Part shown: positions 57,127-64,000 of the stretch, piece after piece
How positions within the stretch are numbered: the stretch's first letter is position 1
How the letters are laid out: each line of letters starts with the position of its first letter
Assembly: GCA_963697525.1 (NCBI GenBank)
Contig: OY969087.1
Coordinates: 6,572,001-6,636,000, forward strand
DNA from: Bradymonas sp963697525
Lineage (GTDB): Bacteria; Myxococcota_A; Bradymonadia; Bradymonadales; Bradymonadaceae
DNA: 64,000 nt
Direction of reading: 5' to 3'
Position numbers and translations under genes: made by a program
Notes under the pieces: model-generated
The model's input: only the letters and a program-made list of their open reading frames with translations
The model's database searches: none
What the model was told of the DNA's origin: nothing

Positions 57127-58104
57127 TCACCTGGCAGCCTCGGCGGCCGGCCGGCGGTTGTTCCACCAGGCCACCGCCACCGTGCTTCCGATGATGAGCA
57201 CGGCCCCCACGATGCTGTACACGGTGGGGTACTCGTCGAAGAAGAGCATCCCCCAGATGAAGGCGAAGACGACCTGCAGATAGCTCACGGCGGTGGCGCG
57301 GCCGGCCTTCTCCAGGTGCAGGCCGCGGGTCATGGTCACCTGGGCGATGAAGGTCACCACGCCCACGCCCAGCAGCACGGCCAACTCGGTCCACGTGGGC
57401 AGCACGGCGCTGGGCAGCGCGATGGGGATGGAGGCGGGCACCGAGATGAGCGGGAAGTAGAACACCACCGTGAGCTCGTGCTCGGTGGCGCGCAGCTTGC
57501 GCACGATCACGTAGGAGGTCGCCGAGATCACCGCCCCCACCAGCGCGATGCCCACCGCGACGGGGTCGAGGCGGCCGGCCCCGCCGAAGATGAACGAGGG
57601 CTGGGCCACCAGCACCACGCCGATGAGGCTGACGACCACCCCGACGACGTCGGCCACGTTGATGGACTCGGCCAGAAAGATCGCCGCCAAAATCCCGGTA
57701 AACACCGGGTTGGTGTACATAATGAGGGTGGCGTCGGCCAACGGCAGGTGGGTGACGCCGTAGTAAAAGCAACTGAGGGCCACGAAGCCGGTGCTGCCAC
57801 GCACCACCAGCCACTTTTTGTCGTTGCCCAGCGCGCTGGCGCCGGCGCGGCGGATCATGGCGTAGGCGAAGCCGAGCACGAGCAGGCTTCGGAAGAAGAC
57901 GATCTCCTGGCTGGGCAGACGCTGGCCGGCGACCTTGACCAGCAGCCCCATGATGCTGAAGAAGAACGAGCTGATCGCCATGTAGCGCAGCCCGGCGGAG
58001 ATCAACGGCGACTTCGATTGTACGGAAGTGGAGTCCGGCATGGCCGGTGTCGTATATCCCATTTTGGCGCTGCGGTCGATGCTTGACGCGCTCGAACCCA
58101 CCAT
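57127..58104 (-). CDS. EamA-family permease (drug/metabolite transporter)
   Basis: A protein of up to 325 aa with about ten membrane segments and two EamA repeats (GLRYMAISSFFFSIMGLLVK, VGIALVGAVISATSYVIVRK, FAFIWGMLFFDEYPT). FFRSLLVL and TNPVFTGILAA fit the family. Such carriers export or import small metabolites; the substrate is unknown. The start could be 58104, 58062 or 58041; no ribosome site decides, and the shorter forms remove a Ser-rich leader. It is divergent from purE. Confidence 0.88.
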   Translation of the reverse strand: MVGSSASSIDRSAKMGYTTPAMPDSTSVQSKSPLISAGLRYMAISSFFFSIMGLLVKVAGQRLPSQEIVFFRSLLVLGFAYAMIRRAGASALGNDKKWLVVRGSTGFVALSCFYYGVTHLPLADATLIMYTNPVFTGILAAIFLAESINVADVVGVVVSLIGVVLVAQPSFIFGGAGRLDPVAVGIALVGAVISATSYVIVRKLRATEHELTVVFYFPLISVPASIPIALPSAVLPTWTELAVLLGVGVVTFIAQVTMTRGLHLEKAGRATAVSYLQVVFAFIWGMLFFDEYPTVYSIVGAVLIIGSTVAVAWWNNRRPAAEAAR

Positions 58105-58173
58105 TTAGTAAGGCGCCGACACCCACTGGGGCGCGCTCGAGGCGCCGTTTGCAGACCACTGGAGACAGACGCG

Positions 58174-58671
58174 ATGGCTTCACAGGACCCCCTCGTTTCC
58201 ATCATCATGGGCAGCCAGTCGGATTGGCCGACGATGCACCACGCGGCCGACGTCCTCGACGAGTTGGGCGTGCCCTACGAGAAGCGCATCATCTCGGCCC
58301 ACCGCACCCCCGAGCGACTGGTCGACTTTGCCAAAGGCGCGCGCGGTCGCGGCCTGAAGGTGATCATCGCCGGCGCCGGCGGGGCCGCGCACCTGCCGGG
58401 AATGTGCGCCTCGATGACCCCGCTGCCCGTCTTCGGCGTGCCCGTCAAAAGCCGGGTGCTCAACGGCGTCGACAGCCTGCTGTCCATCGTGCAGATGCCG
58501 CGCGGCGTGCCGGTGGGTACATTGGCCATTGGACGCTCCGGCGCGGTCAACGCCGCCCTGCTGGCCGCGTCGGTCATCGCCCTGAGCGACGCCGGCGTCG
58601 CCGAGCGCCTCGACGCGTACCGCGCCAAACAAACGGCGGCCGTCGGCGATGAGCCCGTCGACAATGACTGA
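58174..58671 (+). CDS. purE: N5-carboxyaminoimidazole ribonucleotide mutase (PurE)
   Basis: A 165-aa class I PurE. Motifs: IIMGSQSDWPTM (substrate phosphate loop), EKRIISAHRTPERL and IIAGAGGAAHLPGM. It converts N5-CAIR to CAIR in purine synthesis. PurK, which makes N5-CAIR, starts 73 bp downstream, confirming the pathway. Length and motifs are normal. Confidence 0.97.
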   Translation: MASQDPLVSIIMGSQSDWPTMHHAADVLDELGVPYEKRIISAHRTPERLVDFAKGARGRGLKVIIAGAGGAAHLPGMCASMTPLPVFGVPVKSRVLNGVDSLLSIVQMPRGVPVGTLAIGRSGAVNAALLAASVIALSDAGVAERLDAYRAKQTAAVGDEPVDND

Positions 58672-58683
58672 GCCGGGGCCAAT

Positions 58684-58727
58684 GCAGGCTAGCAGCCTGC
58701 GCTCCAGCCCCGCGCCGCAGGCGCCAA
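58684..58727. repeat. Dispersed hairpin repeat between purE and purK
   Basis: A hairpin GCAGGCTAGCAGCCTGC (58684-58700) followed by CCCCGCGCCGCAGGCGCCAA. Read on the minus strand, this has the same two units, B then A, as the repeat at 19491. It sits inside the purE-purK gap and could act as an intra-operon hairpin. Confidence 0.7.
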
Positions 58728-58744
58728 CACACACGAGGTGAACC

Positions 58745-59881
58745 GTGAGCACCGAACGCGAGCAGTCCCGGATCGTCGAGCCCGGCGGAACCATCGGCAT
58801 GGTCGGCGGCGGCCAACTGGGGCGCATGACCGCGCTGGCCGCGGCGCCGCTGGGCCTGCGTGTCCACGTGTACACCCCCGAGGAGGATAGCCCCACCGCC
58901 CAGGTGTGTGCCCGCGCCACCGTGGCCGACTGGGACGACAAAGACGCGCTCGAGCGCTTCGCGCACTCCGTCGACGTGATCACCTACGAGTGGGAAAATA
59001 TCCCGGTGGACACCCTGGAGTATCTCCAGCAATTCGGCCGGGTCTATCCCTCCCCCAACATCCTGCGCGTCGCCCAGGACCGGCTGGACGAGAAGCGCTT
59101 CGTCAACGACGCCGGCGTGCCCACCGCCGAGTTTGTCGAAGTCGAAAACTTCGAGGAGCTTCGCCCGGCCGTCGAGCGCATCGGCACGCCCTGCGTCATC
59201 AAATCGGCGCGCTTTGGCTACGACGGCAAGGGCCAGGCGACCATCACCGGGGAGGCCGACCTCGAGGAGGCCTGGCAGGCCATCGGCCAACGCCGGGCCA
59301 TCGTCGAGGCCTTCGTCGACTATACCTGCGAGATGTCGGTGATCATCGCGCGCTCGCCGTCGGGCGAATTGGCGGTGTACGACCCCGTGCTCAACAACCA
59401 CGTCCAGCATATTCTGGACACCACCGAGGCGCCCGCGCCGGTCGACCCGGATGTCTGCGAGCGCGCCGTCGAGATCGCGCGCACCCTGGCCGACGCCTTC
59501 CGCCTGGTGGGGGTGCTCGCCGTCGAGCTGTTCTTGACCGGCGATGGGCGCCTGTTGGTCAACGAGGTCGCGCCCCGGCCGCATAACTCCGGCCACTGGA
59601 CCATCGACGCCTGCCACACCAGCCAGTTCGAGCAATTCGCCCGGGCGGTGTGCAACCTGCCGCTGGGCTCGCCAAGGCGCCACAGCGACGCGATCATGCA
59701 AAACCTCATCGGCCCCATCGGCCACCGCTGGCGCGACGCCCTCGACGACCCCGAGGCCAGCCTGCATATCTACGGCAAGAAGGAAGCCTACGCCGGGCGC
59801 AAGATGGGCCACGTCACTCGCCTCGAGCCCCTCTCCGAGGCCGAATTCGCCTATCTTCTGCCCTCGCCCGACGAGCGTTAA
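58745..59881 (+). CDS. purK: N5-carboxyaminoimidazole ribonucleotide synthase (PurK)
   Basis: A 378-aa ATP-grasp enzyme that joins bicarbonate to AIR using ATP. Motifs: GMVGGGQLGRMTALAA (N-terminal), DVITYEWENIPVDTLE, KSARFGYDGKGQA and LLVNEVAPRPHNSGHWT. The GTG at 58745 has GAGGTG about 4 bp upstream. It works with PurE in the same pathway. Confidence 0.96.
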   Translation: MSTEREQSRIVEPGGTIGMVGGGQLGRMTALAAAPLGLRVHVYTPEEDSPTAQVCARATVADWDDKDALERFAHSVDVITYEWENIPVDTLEYLQQFGRVYPSPNILRVAQDRLDEKRFVNDAGVPTAEFVEVENFEELRPAVERIGTPCVIKSARFGYDGKGQATITGEADLEEAWQAIGQRRAIVEAFVDYTCEMSVIIARSPSGELAVYDPVLNNHVQHILDTTEAPAPVDPDVCERAVEIARTLADAFRLVGVLAVELFLTGDGRLLVNEVAPRPHNSGHWTIDACHTSQFEQFARAVCNLPLGSPRRHSDAIMQNLIGPIGHRWRDALDDPEASLHIYGKKEAYAGRKMGHVTRLEPLSEAEFAYLLPSPDER

Positions 59882-59952
59882 GATCCTTACTGGCAGCATT
59901 CTTGCACCCACCGTGGGACCGTTAACACTCAAACGCTCTCGCGGTGGAGAAC

Positions 59953-61728
59953 ATGCGACGAAAACTGGCGTGGATACTGGCGGCCCTGATGATGGTGCTG
60001 GCCGCCTGTGGATCGAACGACTCGGGAGGAAAGCCCAAGGGCGGCTTTGGCATCTCCGACGACACGGGCTTCGGCGCGGACGCCGGCGATGTGGCCGTCG
60101 ACGTGTCCATCAACCCCGGCGCCGGCATCGGCCAGGGATGCACCGACGACAGTGACTGCGCCGACGGGCGCTGCATGACCGGCGACAATTTCCCCGGCGG
60201 CTACTGCACCACCACGGCGGCGTGCTCCGACGACTCCGACTGTCGCATCGGCACCTCCTGTCAGACCACCGCCGACGGCTCCATCTGTGGGGAGCGCTGC
60301 AGCAGTGATTCCGATTGCCGCAACGGCTACGCGTGCGAGAGCACCGACGCCAGCCCCTACCGCTCCTGCGTGGTTCACACCGCTCCCACCGGGGCGGTCG
60401 ACGGCGAAGCCTGCGCCACCGACAATGATTGCCAGGGCGGCACGTGCATCCCCGACCCCCAGTGGCCCGGCGGCTACTGCACCACGCTGGACTGCCAGAC
60501 CCAGGATGATTGCGCGCGCGGCGACCAGGACAACCGCTGCCTTCGCGCCGGACGGCGCAACCTGTGTGTGCGCATGTGCCAATCGCAGGCGGACTGCCGC
60601 GACGGCTATATGTGCCAGCAGGTCGGCGGCGGCCAGGGCGTGTGCGTGCCCGACGACCACGTGCCCGCCCACATCGACGACGTCGCCTCGTATCCCTTCG
60701 ACATCACCTGCGGGCTCGCCTCGCAGAACGGCACGGTGTCCATCGACTACTCCATCGACCCGGATACAGTCGCCTATATGATCACCCCGTTTACCCGCGA
60801 CAACCAGCGCCTGATGCCGACCAACGTGGACCTGCCCGACGGCTCGCAGATCTCGTTTGGCGGCCAGAACAACTTCCAGACGATCCCCGCGCAGCTCTTC
60901 GGGTTCATCAACCCCATCATCACCCCGGTGATCGACTCGTTCAACGACCAGCTCCAGAGCGGCGACCACACGCTGACGCTACGCACCGACTCCCAGGACG
61001 TGTGCTACTACCTGCTCCAGGAGAGCTCGTTTGGCACGACCCTCGACCTCAACATCTACCTGGTGGGCGTGCCCGGCATGGACGCCAGCACCGCCGCCGA
61101 CGACCCGGACATGCAAAAGGTGCTTCAGGGTCTCGGCGCGATCTACGCCCAGGCGGGGGTGTCGGTCGGAGACGTTCACTACCTCGACATCACCGGCCAG
61201 GACGCCGACGCCTATCAGGTGGCTCGCAGCGAGTCCGACATCCAGAACCTGGTCGCCTTGTCCAAGCGCCCCGACGGCGACTACAACCGGGTGCTGAGCG
61301 CCAACATCTTCTTTATCCGCAGCATGCAGCTTGGCGGCGGAGGCGGCGCGGGCGCGGCCATCGGCATCTCCGAGGGCATCCCCGGCGCCGCCGGGTTGTA
61401 CGGCACGCCCACCTCCGGGGTGGTGTTCACCTCCGAGTATATGGGCCAACAGGTCCAGCAGCGCGACGGCACCACGCTCGACGGCGACGACCTCACCTCG
61501 GTGGTCATGGCCCACGAGATCGGCCACTACCTGGGGCTGTTCCACACCAGCGAGCAGGGTGGCCAGGGCTACGACCCGATCGACGACACCCCGCAGTGCA
61601 CCAGCGGGTTCCCCGACGGCTGCCCGGACCTCGACAACCTGATGTTTCCGCTGGCGGGCACCTCGCATACCAAGCTGAGCGACGGGCAGATTCACACGAT
61701 CAAGGCGAATCCGCTGACCAAGGAGTGA
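59953..61728 (+). CDS. Metzincin metalloprotease lipoprotein (M43/pappalysin-like)
   Basis: A 591-aa lipoprotein (lipobox VLAAC near residue 19). Residues 45-220 have several Cys-rich repeats of the DSDCxxG type (GCTDDSDCADGRC, CSDDSDCRIGTSC, CQTQDDCARG), like dickkopf-type modules. The C-terminal protease domain has the extended zinc motif HEIGHYLGLFH and the Met turn in DNLMFP. The start at 59953 was chosen for the signal peptide; a GTG three codons earlier is possible. Secreted proteases of this kind fit a bacterium that digests macromolecules or other cells. It precedes the next gene by 4 bp. Confidence 0.88.
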   Translation: MRRKLAWILAALMMVLAACGSNDSGGKPKGGFGISDDTGFGADAGDVAVDVSINPGAGIGQGCTDDSDCADGRCMTGDNFPGGYCTTTAACSDDSDCRIGTSCQTTADGSICGERCSSDSDCRNGYACESTDASPYRSCVVHTAPTGAVDGEACATDNDCQGGTCIPDPQWPGGYCTTLDCQTQDDCARGDQDNRCLRAGRRNLCVRMCQSQADCRDGYMCQQVGGGQGVCVPDDHVPAHIDDVASYPFDITCGLASQNGTVSIDYSIDPDTVAYMITPFTRDNQRLMPTNVDLPDGSQISFGGQNNFQTIPAQLFGFINPIITPVIDSFNDQLQSGDHTLTLRTDSQDVCYYLLQESSFGTTLDLNIYLVGVPGMDASTAADDPDMQKVLQGLGAIYAQAGVSVGDVHYLDITGQDADAYQVARSESDIQNLVALSKRPDGDYNRVLSANIFFIRSMQLGGGGGAGAAIGISEGIPGAAGLYGTPTSGVVFTSEYMGQQVQQRDGTTLDGDDLTSVVMAHEIGHYLGLFHTSEQGGQGYDPIDDTPQCTSGFPDGCPDLDNLMFPLAGTSHTKLSDGQIHTIKANPLTKE

Positions 61729-61732
61729 ACCG

Positions 61733-62350
61733 ATGAAGACTCTCACAACGATTCTCGTCACGGCGCTGTTGCTCACGGTCGCCTCCACCGGCTTCGCCCA
61801 GCAGTCGAGCACTGTGGGGCCGACGACCGGCACGCACAGCGACACGACCGAGCCGGACAGCCCGGTGCCGTTCCCGTTCGACAAAAAGCAGCTCGCCCGC
61901 GCCAAGCTGCTGCTGTCGGGCTACCAGGGACTTCCGCCCAAAAAGACCTTCGAGCGTTCACTCGACCACCCCAAGCAGGTGTTGCTGGCGCTGGCGCTCG
62001 ACAAGAAGGGCTTCGATCTGTACCGGCGCCGCGCCCTGTCGGCGCTGGGCTACTACGCCGACGCCCGCGTCGAGCGCATCTACGTGGACGTACTCGCCGA
62101 TGCGAACACCCCCGAGGCGATTCGCCACCGGGTGATGTTCCTGCTCGCCGACCACTTCCCGGCCGACGCCCTCAGGCATCTGGCGCCGTACCTGCACGAC
62201 AAGAACCTGCAGTACCGGCTCACGGCCATCGCCGCCATTCGCCGACTGCCCGGCGACGACGCCACCGCCGCGCTTCGCGACGCGCTGAAGACCGAGAAGA
62301 ACCCCGTCGCCCGCAAGCGCCTCGCCCAATACACCCAGGTCGTGCGCTAG
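61733..62350 (+). CDS. Exported HEAT-like repeat protein
   Basis: A 205-aa protein with a signal peptide (ALLLTVASTGFA) and helical HEAT-type repeats in the mature part (RRRALSALGYYADARVERIY, AIRHRVMFLLADHFPADALR, RLTAIAAIRRLPGDDATAAL). HEAT repeats usually bind proteins. It begins 4 bp after the metalloprotease stop, so the two are very probably co-expressed; an inhibitor, cofactor or anchor for the protease is an inference. Confidence 0.78.
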   Translation: MKTLTTILVTALLLTVASTGFAQQSSTVGPTTGTHSDTTEPDSPVPFPFDKKQLARAKLLLSGYQGLPPKKTFERSLDHPKQVLLALALDKKGFDLYRRRALSALGYYADARVERIYVDVLADANTPEAIRHRVMFLLADHFPADALRHLAPYLHDKNLQYRLTAIAAIRRLPGDDATAALRDALKTEKNPVARKRLAQYTQVVR

Positions 62351-62436
62351 GAATCTCCTTTTAATCTGCCAGGCGTGCATACCATTCGGTGTGACTCTCA
62401 CGAGCGTCCCATGACTCGAGTACGTGAGGCCCACCG

Positions 62437-63801
62437 ATGGTATCGGTCTATCGGCAACGACCCCCCATTATTCAACCGTGGAGCAAGCGCGTCCCCCGGG
62501 TCGTCATCCTGGGCGCCGGATTCGCCGGCCTCAACGCGGTGCGACGGCTTCGCAAGGTCGACGTCGAGGTCTACGTCGTCGACCGCAACAACTACCACCT
62601 CTTCCAACCGCTGCTCTACCAGGTGGCCACCGCCGGGCTCGACCCCAGCGACATCTCCCAGCCGATCCGCGGCATCGTCGGCAAATACCTCAACACGCGC
62701 ATCGTGATGGCCCAGGCCACGAGGATCGACCGGGAGCGCAAGACGGTCGTGCTGGATCGCGGCGAGCTCGCCTACGACTACTTGTTGGTCGCCACCGGCG
62801 CCGAGGTCAAGTACTTCGGCCCGCCCCACTGGCGCGACTACACCACACCGCTCAAGTCCATCGAGGATGCCGTGGCGCTGCGCCGCCAGATCCTGACGGC
62901 GTTCGAGTTGGCCGAAGAATCCAATGACGACGACGAGGTGTGCGAGTGGCTGACCTTCGTGATCATCGGCGCCGGCCCCACCGGCGTGGAGATGGCCGGG
63001 GCCATCCGCGAGATCGCCAACGAGGTCATGCGCCGCGACTTTCGCACCATCAACCCCGCCGACACGCGGGTGGTGCTCATCGACGCCCTTCCCCACATCC
63101 TGTCGAGCTACCCCGACGAGCTCTCCGAGAAGGCCAAGCGCGAATTGGAGAAGCGCGACGTCGAGGTGCTGGTCAACTCGCCGGTCGACGACATCGGCCC
63201 GGACTCGGTGACGGTGGGCGACCGGATCATCGCCACCCACACCGTCATCTGGGCCGCCGGCGTCAAGCCCAGCCCGCTGCTCGAATCCCTGGACACCGAG
63301 CTCGACAACACCGGGCGCGCCATCGTCGACGCCGACCTGTCGCTGCCCGGCTCCGATTGTGAGTTCGTCGTCGGCGACGCCGCCCACTTCACCCACGACG
63401 ACGGCGAGCCGCTGCCCGGCCTTGCTCCCGTGGCCATCCAGCAGGGCAAACATTTCGCCGCAAATATCAAGCGCCACGTCGACGGCAAGGACTTCAAGCC
63501 GTTTCACTACGTCGACAAGGGGCAGATGTCGACCATCGGCCGCGCCGCCGCCGTCGTCGACCTGGACGTCATCCGCGCGGTAGGCTTCTTTGCCTGGATC
63601 TTGTGGCTCTTCGTCCACTTGATGTACCTCGTCGGCTTCAAAAACCGCGTGGTCGTACTCATCGAGTGGGCCTACTCCTACCTGGCGTTCAAGCGCGGCT
63701 CGCGCATCATCGTCGGCGGCGAGCGCCCCCCATCCCGGCAGCTCGAGTCCGAGCCGGAGCCACCGGCAGATTTGCCCGAAGGAGCGCAGGCGGCGCAGTG
63801 A
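62437..63801 (+). CDS. ndh: Type II NADH dehydrogenase (NDH-2)
   Basis: A 454-aa flavoprotein with two Rossmann motifs: VVILGAGFAGLNAVRRL (FAD) and FVIIGAGPTGVEMAGAI (NADH). Other family signs are YHLFQPLLYQVATAGLDP, YDYLLVATGAE, FVVGDAAHF and AIQQGKH, plus the C-terminal amphipathic region (WILWLFVHLMYLVGF, YSYLAF). It passes electrons from NADH to quinone without proton pumping, at the inner membrane. The start at 62437 is a likely ATG; an alternative is not needed. Length is normal. Confidence 0.95.
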   Translation: MVSVYRQRPPIIQPWSKRVPRVVILGAGFAGLNAVRRLRKVDVEVYVVDRNNYHLFQPLLYQVATAGLDPSDISQPIRGIVGKYLNTRIVMAQATRIDRERKTVVLDRGELAYDYLLVATGAEVKYFGPPHWRDYTTPLKSIEDAVALRRQILTAFELAEESNDDDEVCEWLTFVIIGAGPTGVEMAGAIREIANEVMRRDFRTINPADTRVVLIDALPHILSSYPDELSEKAKRELEKRDVEVLVNSPVDDIGPDSVTVGDRIIATHTVIWAAGVKPSPLLESLDTELDNTGRAIVDADLSLPGSDCEFVVGDAAHFTHDDGEPLPGLAPVAIQQGKHFAANIKRHVDGKDFKPFHYVDKGQMSTIGRAAAVVDLDVIRAVGFFAWILWLFVHLMYLVGFKNRVVVLIEWAYSYLAFKRGSRIIVGGERPPSRQLESEPEPPADLPEGAQAAQ

Positions 63802-63825
63802 CGCGGGATCCGCGGCAACAGCGGA

Positions 63826-63853
63826 ACCAGCGGGCTCCGCGGTATCCGCTGGT
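63826..63853 (+). terminator. Possible hairpin after ndh
   Basis: ACCAGCGG and CCGCTGGT form a perfect 8-bp stem with a 12-base loop, 25 bp after the ndh stop. There is no U-tract, so it could be a factor-dependent or stabilising hairpin. The rest of the window end (63802-64000) is GC-rich repeats with no gene seen. Confidence 0.35.
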
Positions 63854-64000
63854 CACGGCAGCGCTGAGGGATGTAGCGGAGGCGGCGCGAAAGGCGCGGG
63901 AGATTGGGTGAAGCGCGGTAGCCGTGTCGGGCTTTGTGCGCGCACTCAACCCGCGGCCCACGTATAAGCAACGTACACAGCGCCGCCGCGATTCTTCCGC

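Noticed and set aside
63802..64000. A further gene at the window end
   Set aside because: Only GC-rich hairpins and short shadow frames were seen; no start with a ribosome site or domain features.

Overview
The window is about 64 kb of high-GC, densely coded DNA holding 42 protein genes. No rRNA, tRNA, CRISPR array, insertion sequence or phage gene was seen. The gene content points to a large-genome Gram-negative bacterium of the deltaproteobacterial type (Myxococcota or Bradymonadales). The signs are a Ser/Thr kinase with an N-terminal zinc ribbon and an AgmX-like C-terminus, many secreted lipoproteins with Cys-rich or Asp-rich repeats, RCC1 and MopE-type repeats, complex histidine kinases, and DUF1501 and metzincin export proteins. 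The lineage is an inference.

Layout. Positions 1-6.6 kb (+): the end of a bacterial alpha-2-macroglobulin, PbpC (PBP1C) directly behind it, and an alpha/beta-hydrolase lipoprotein. Positions 6.6-7.3 kb are the only long non-coding stretch; it holds a telomere-like short repeat and a large imperfect inverted repeat of about 435 bp. Positions 7.3-9.05 kb: an RCC1 lipoprotein. Positions 9.0-24.4 kb (-): eight genes in one direction, the most unusual part of the window. In transcription order they are a PCMT-like methyltransferase fused to a GspE/PilB ATPase, an AAA-type ATPase coupled to it by an ATGA overlap, a Uma2-like nuclease-fold protein, an HSP90/GHKL ATPase with intact motifs, a lipoprotein, two very large related proteins whose N-termini look like GHKL domains that have lost the nucleotide-binding residues (1263 and 907 aa), and an unknown 334-aa protein coupled by a second ATGA overlap.

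Positions 24.5-50.9 kb: a low-complexity secreted protein, a membrane hybrid histidine kinase, a DUF3465 lipoprotein, a beta-propeller lipoprotein, a pair of unknown cytosolic proteins (one a long coiled coil), an RlmJ-like protein lacking the expected catalytic motifs, an outer-membrane barrel, a type-1 periplasmic binding lipoprotein, a three-gene export module (lipoprotein, Tat/DUF1501, CxxCH lipoprotein), two more histidine kinases, an acyltransferase, a rhomboid protease with a large extra domain, and an M48 protease. Positions 51-64 kb: an alpha/beta hydrolase, an acyl-CoA synthetase (frameshifted), an ATP-grasp enzyme, the Ser/Thr kinase (frameshifted), an EamA permease, purE-purK, a metzincin lipoprotein, a HEAT-like exported protein and a type II NADH dehydrogenase.

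Three genes need a one-base correction to read through. In all three, removing one A from the same heptamer CAGAATC restores the frame, which suggests a shared cause, most simply a sequencing or assembly error. Convergent genes are packed very tightly, two pairs overlapping, and no classical hairpin-plus-U-tract terminators were found.
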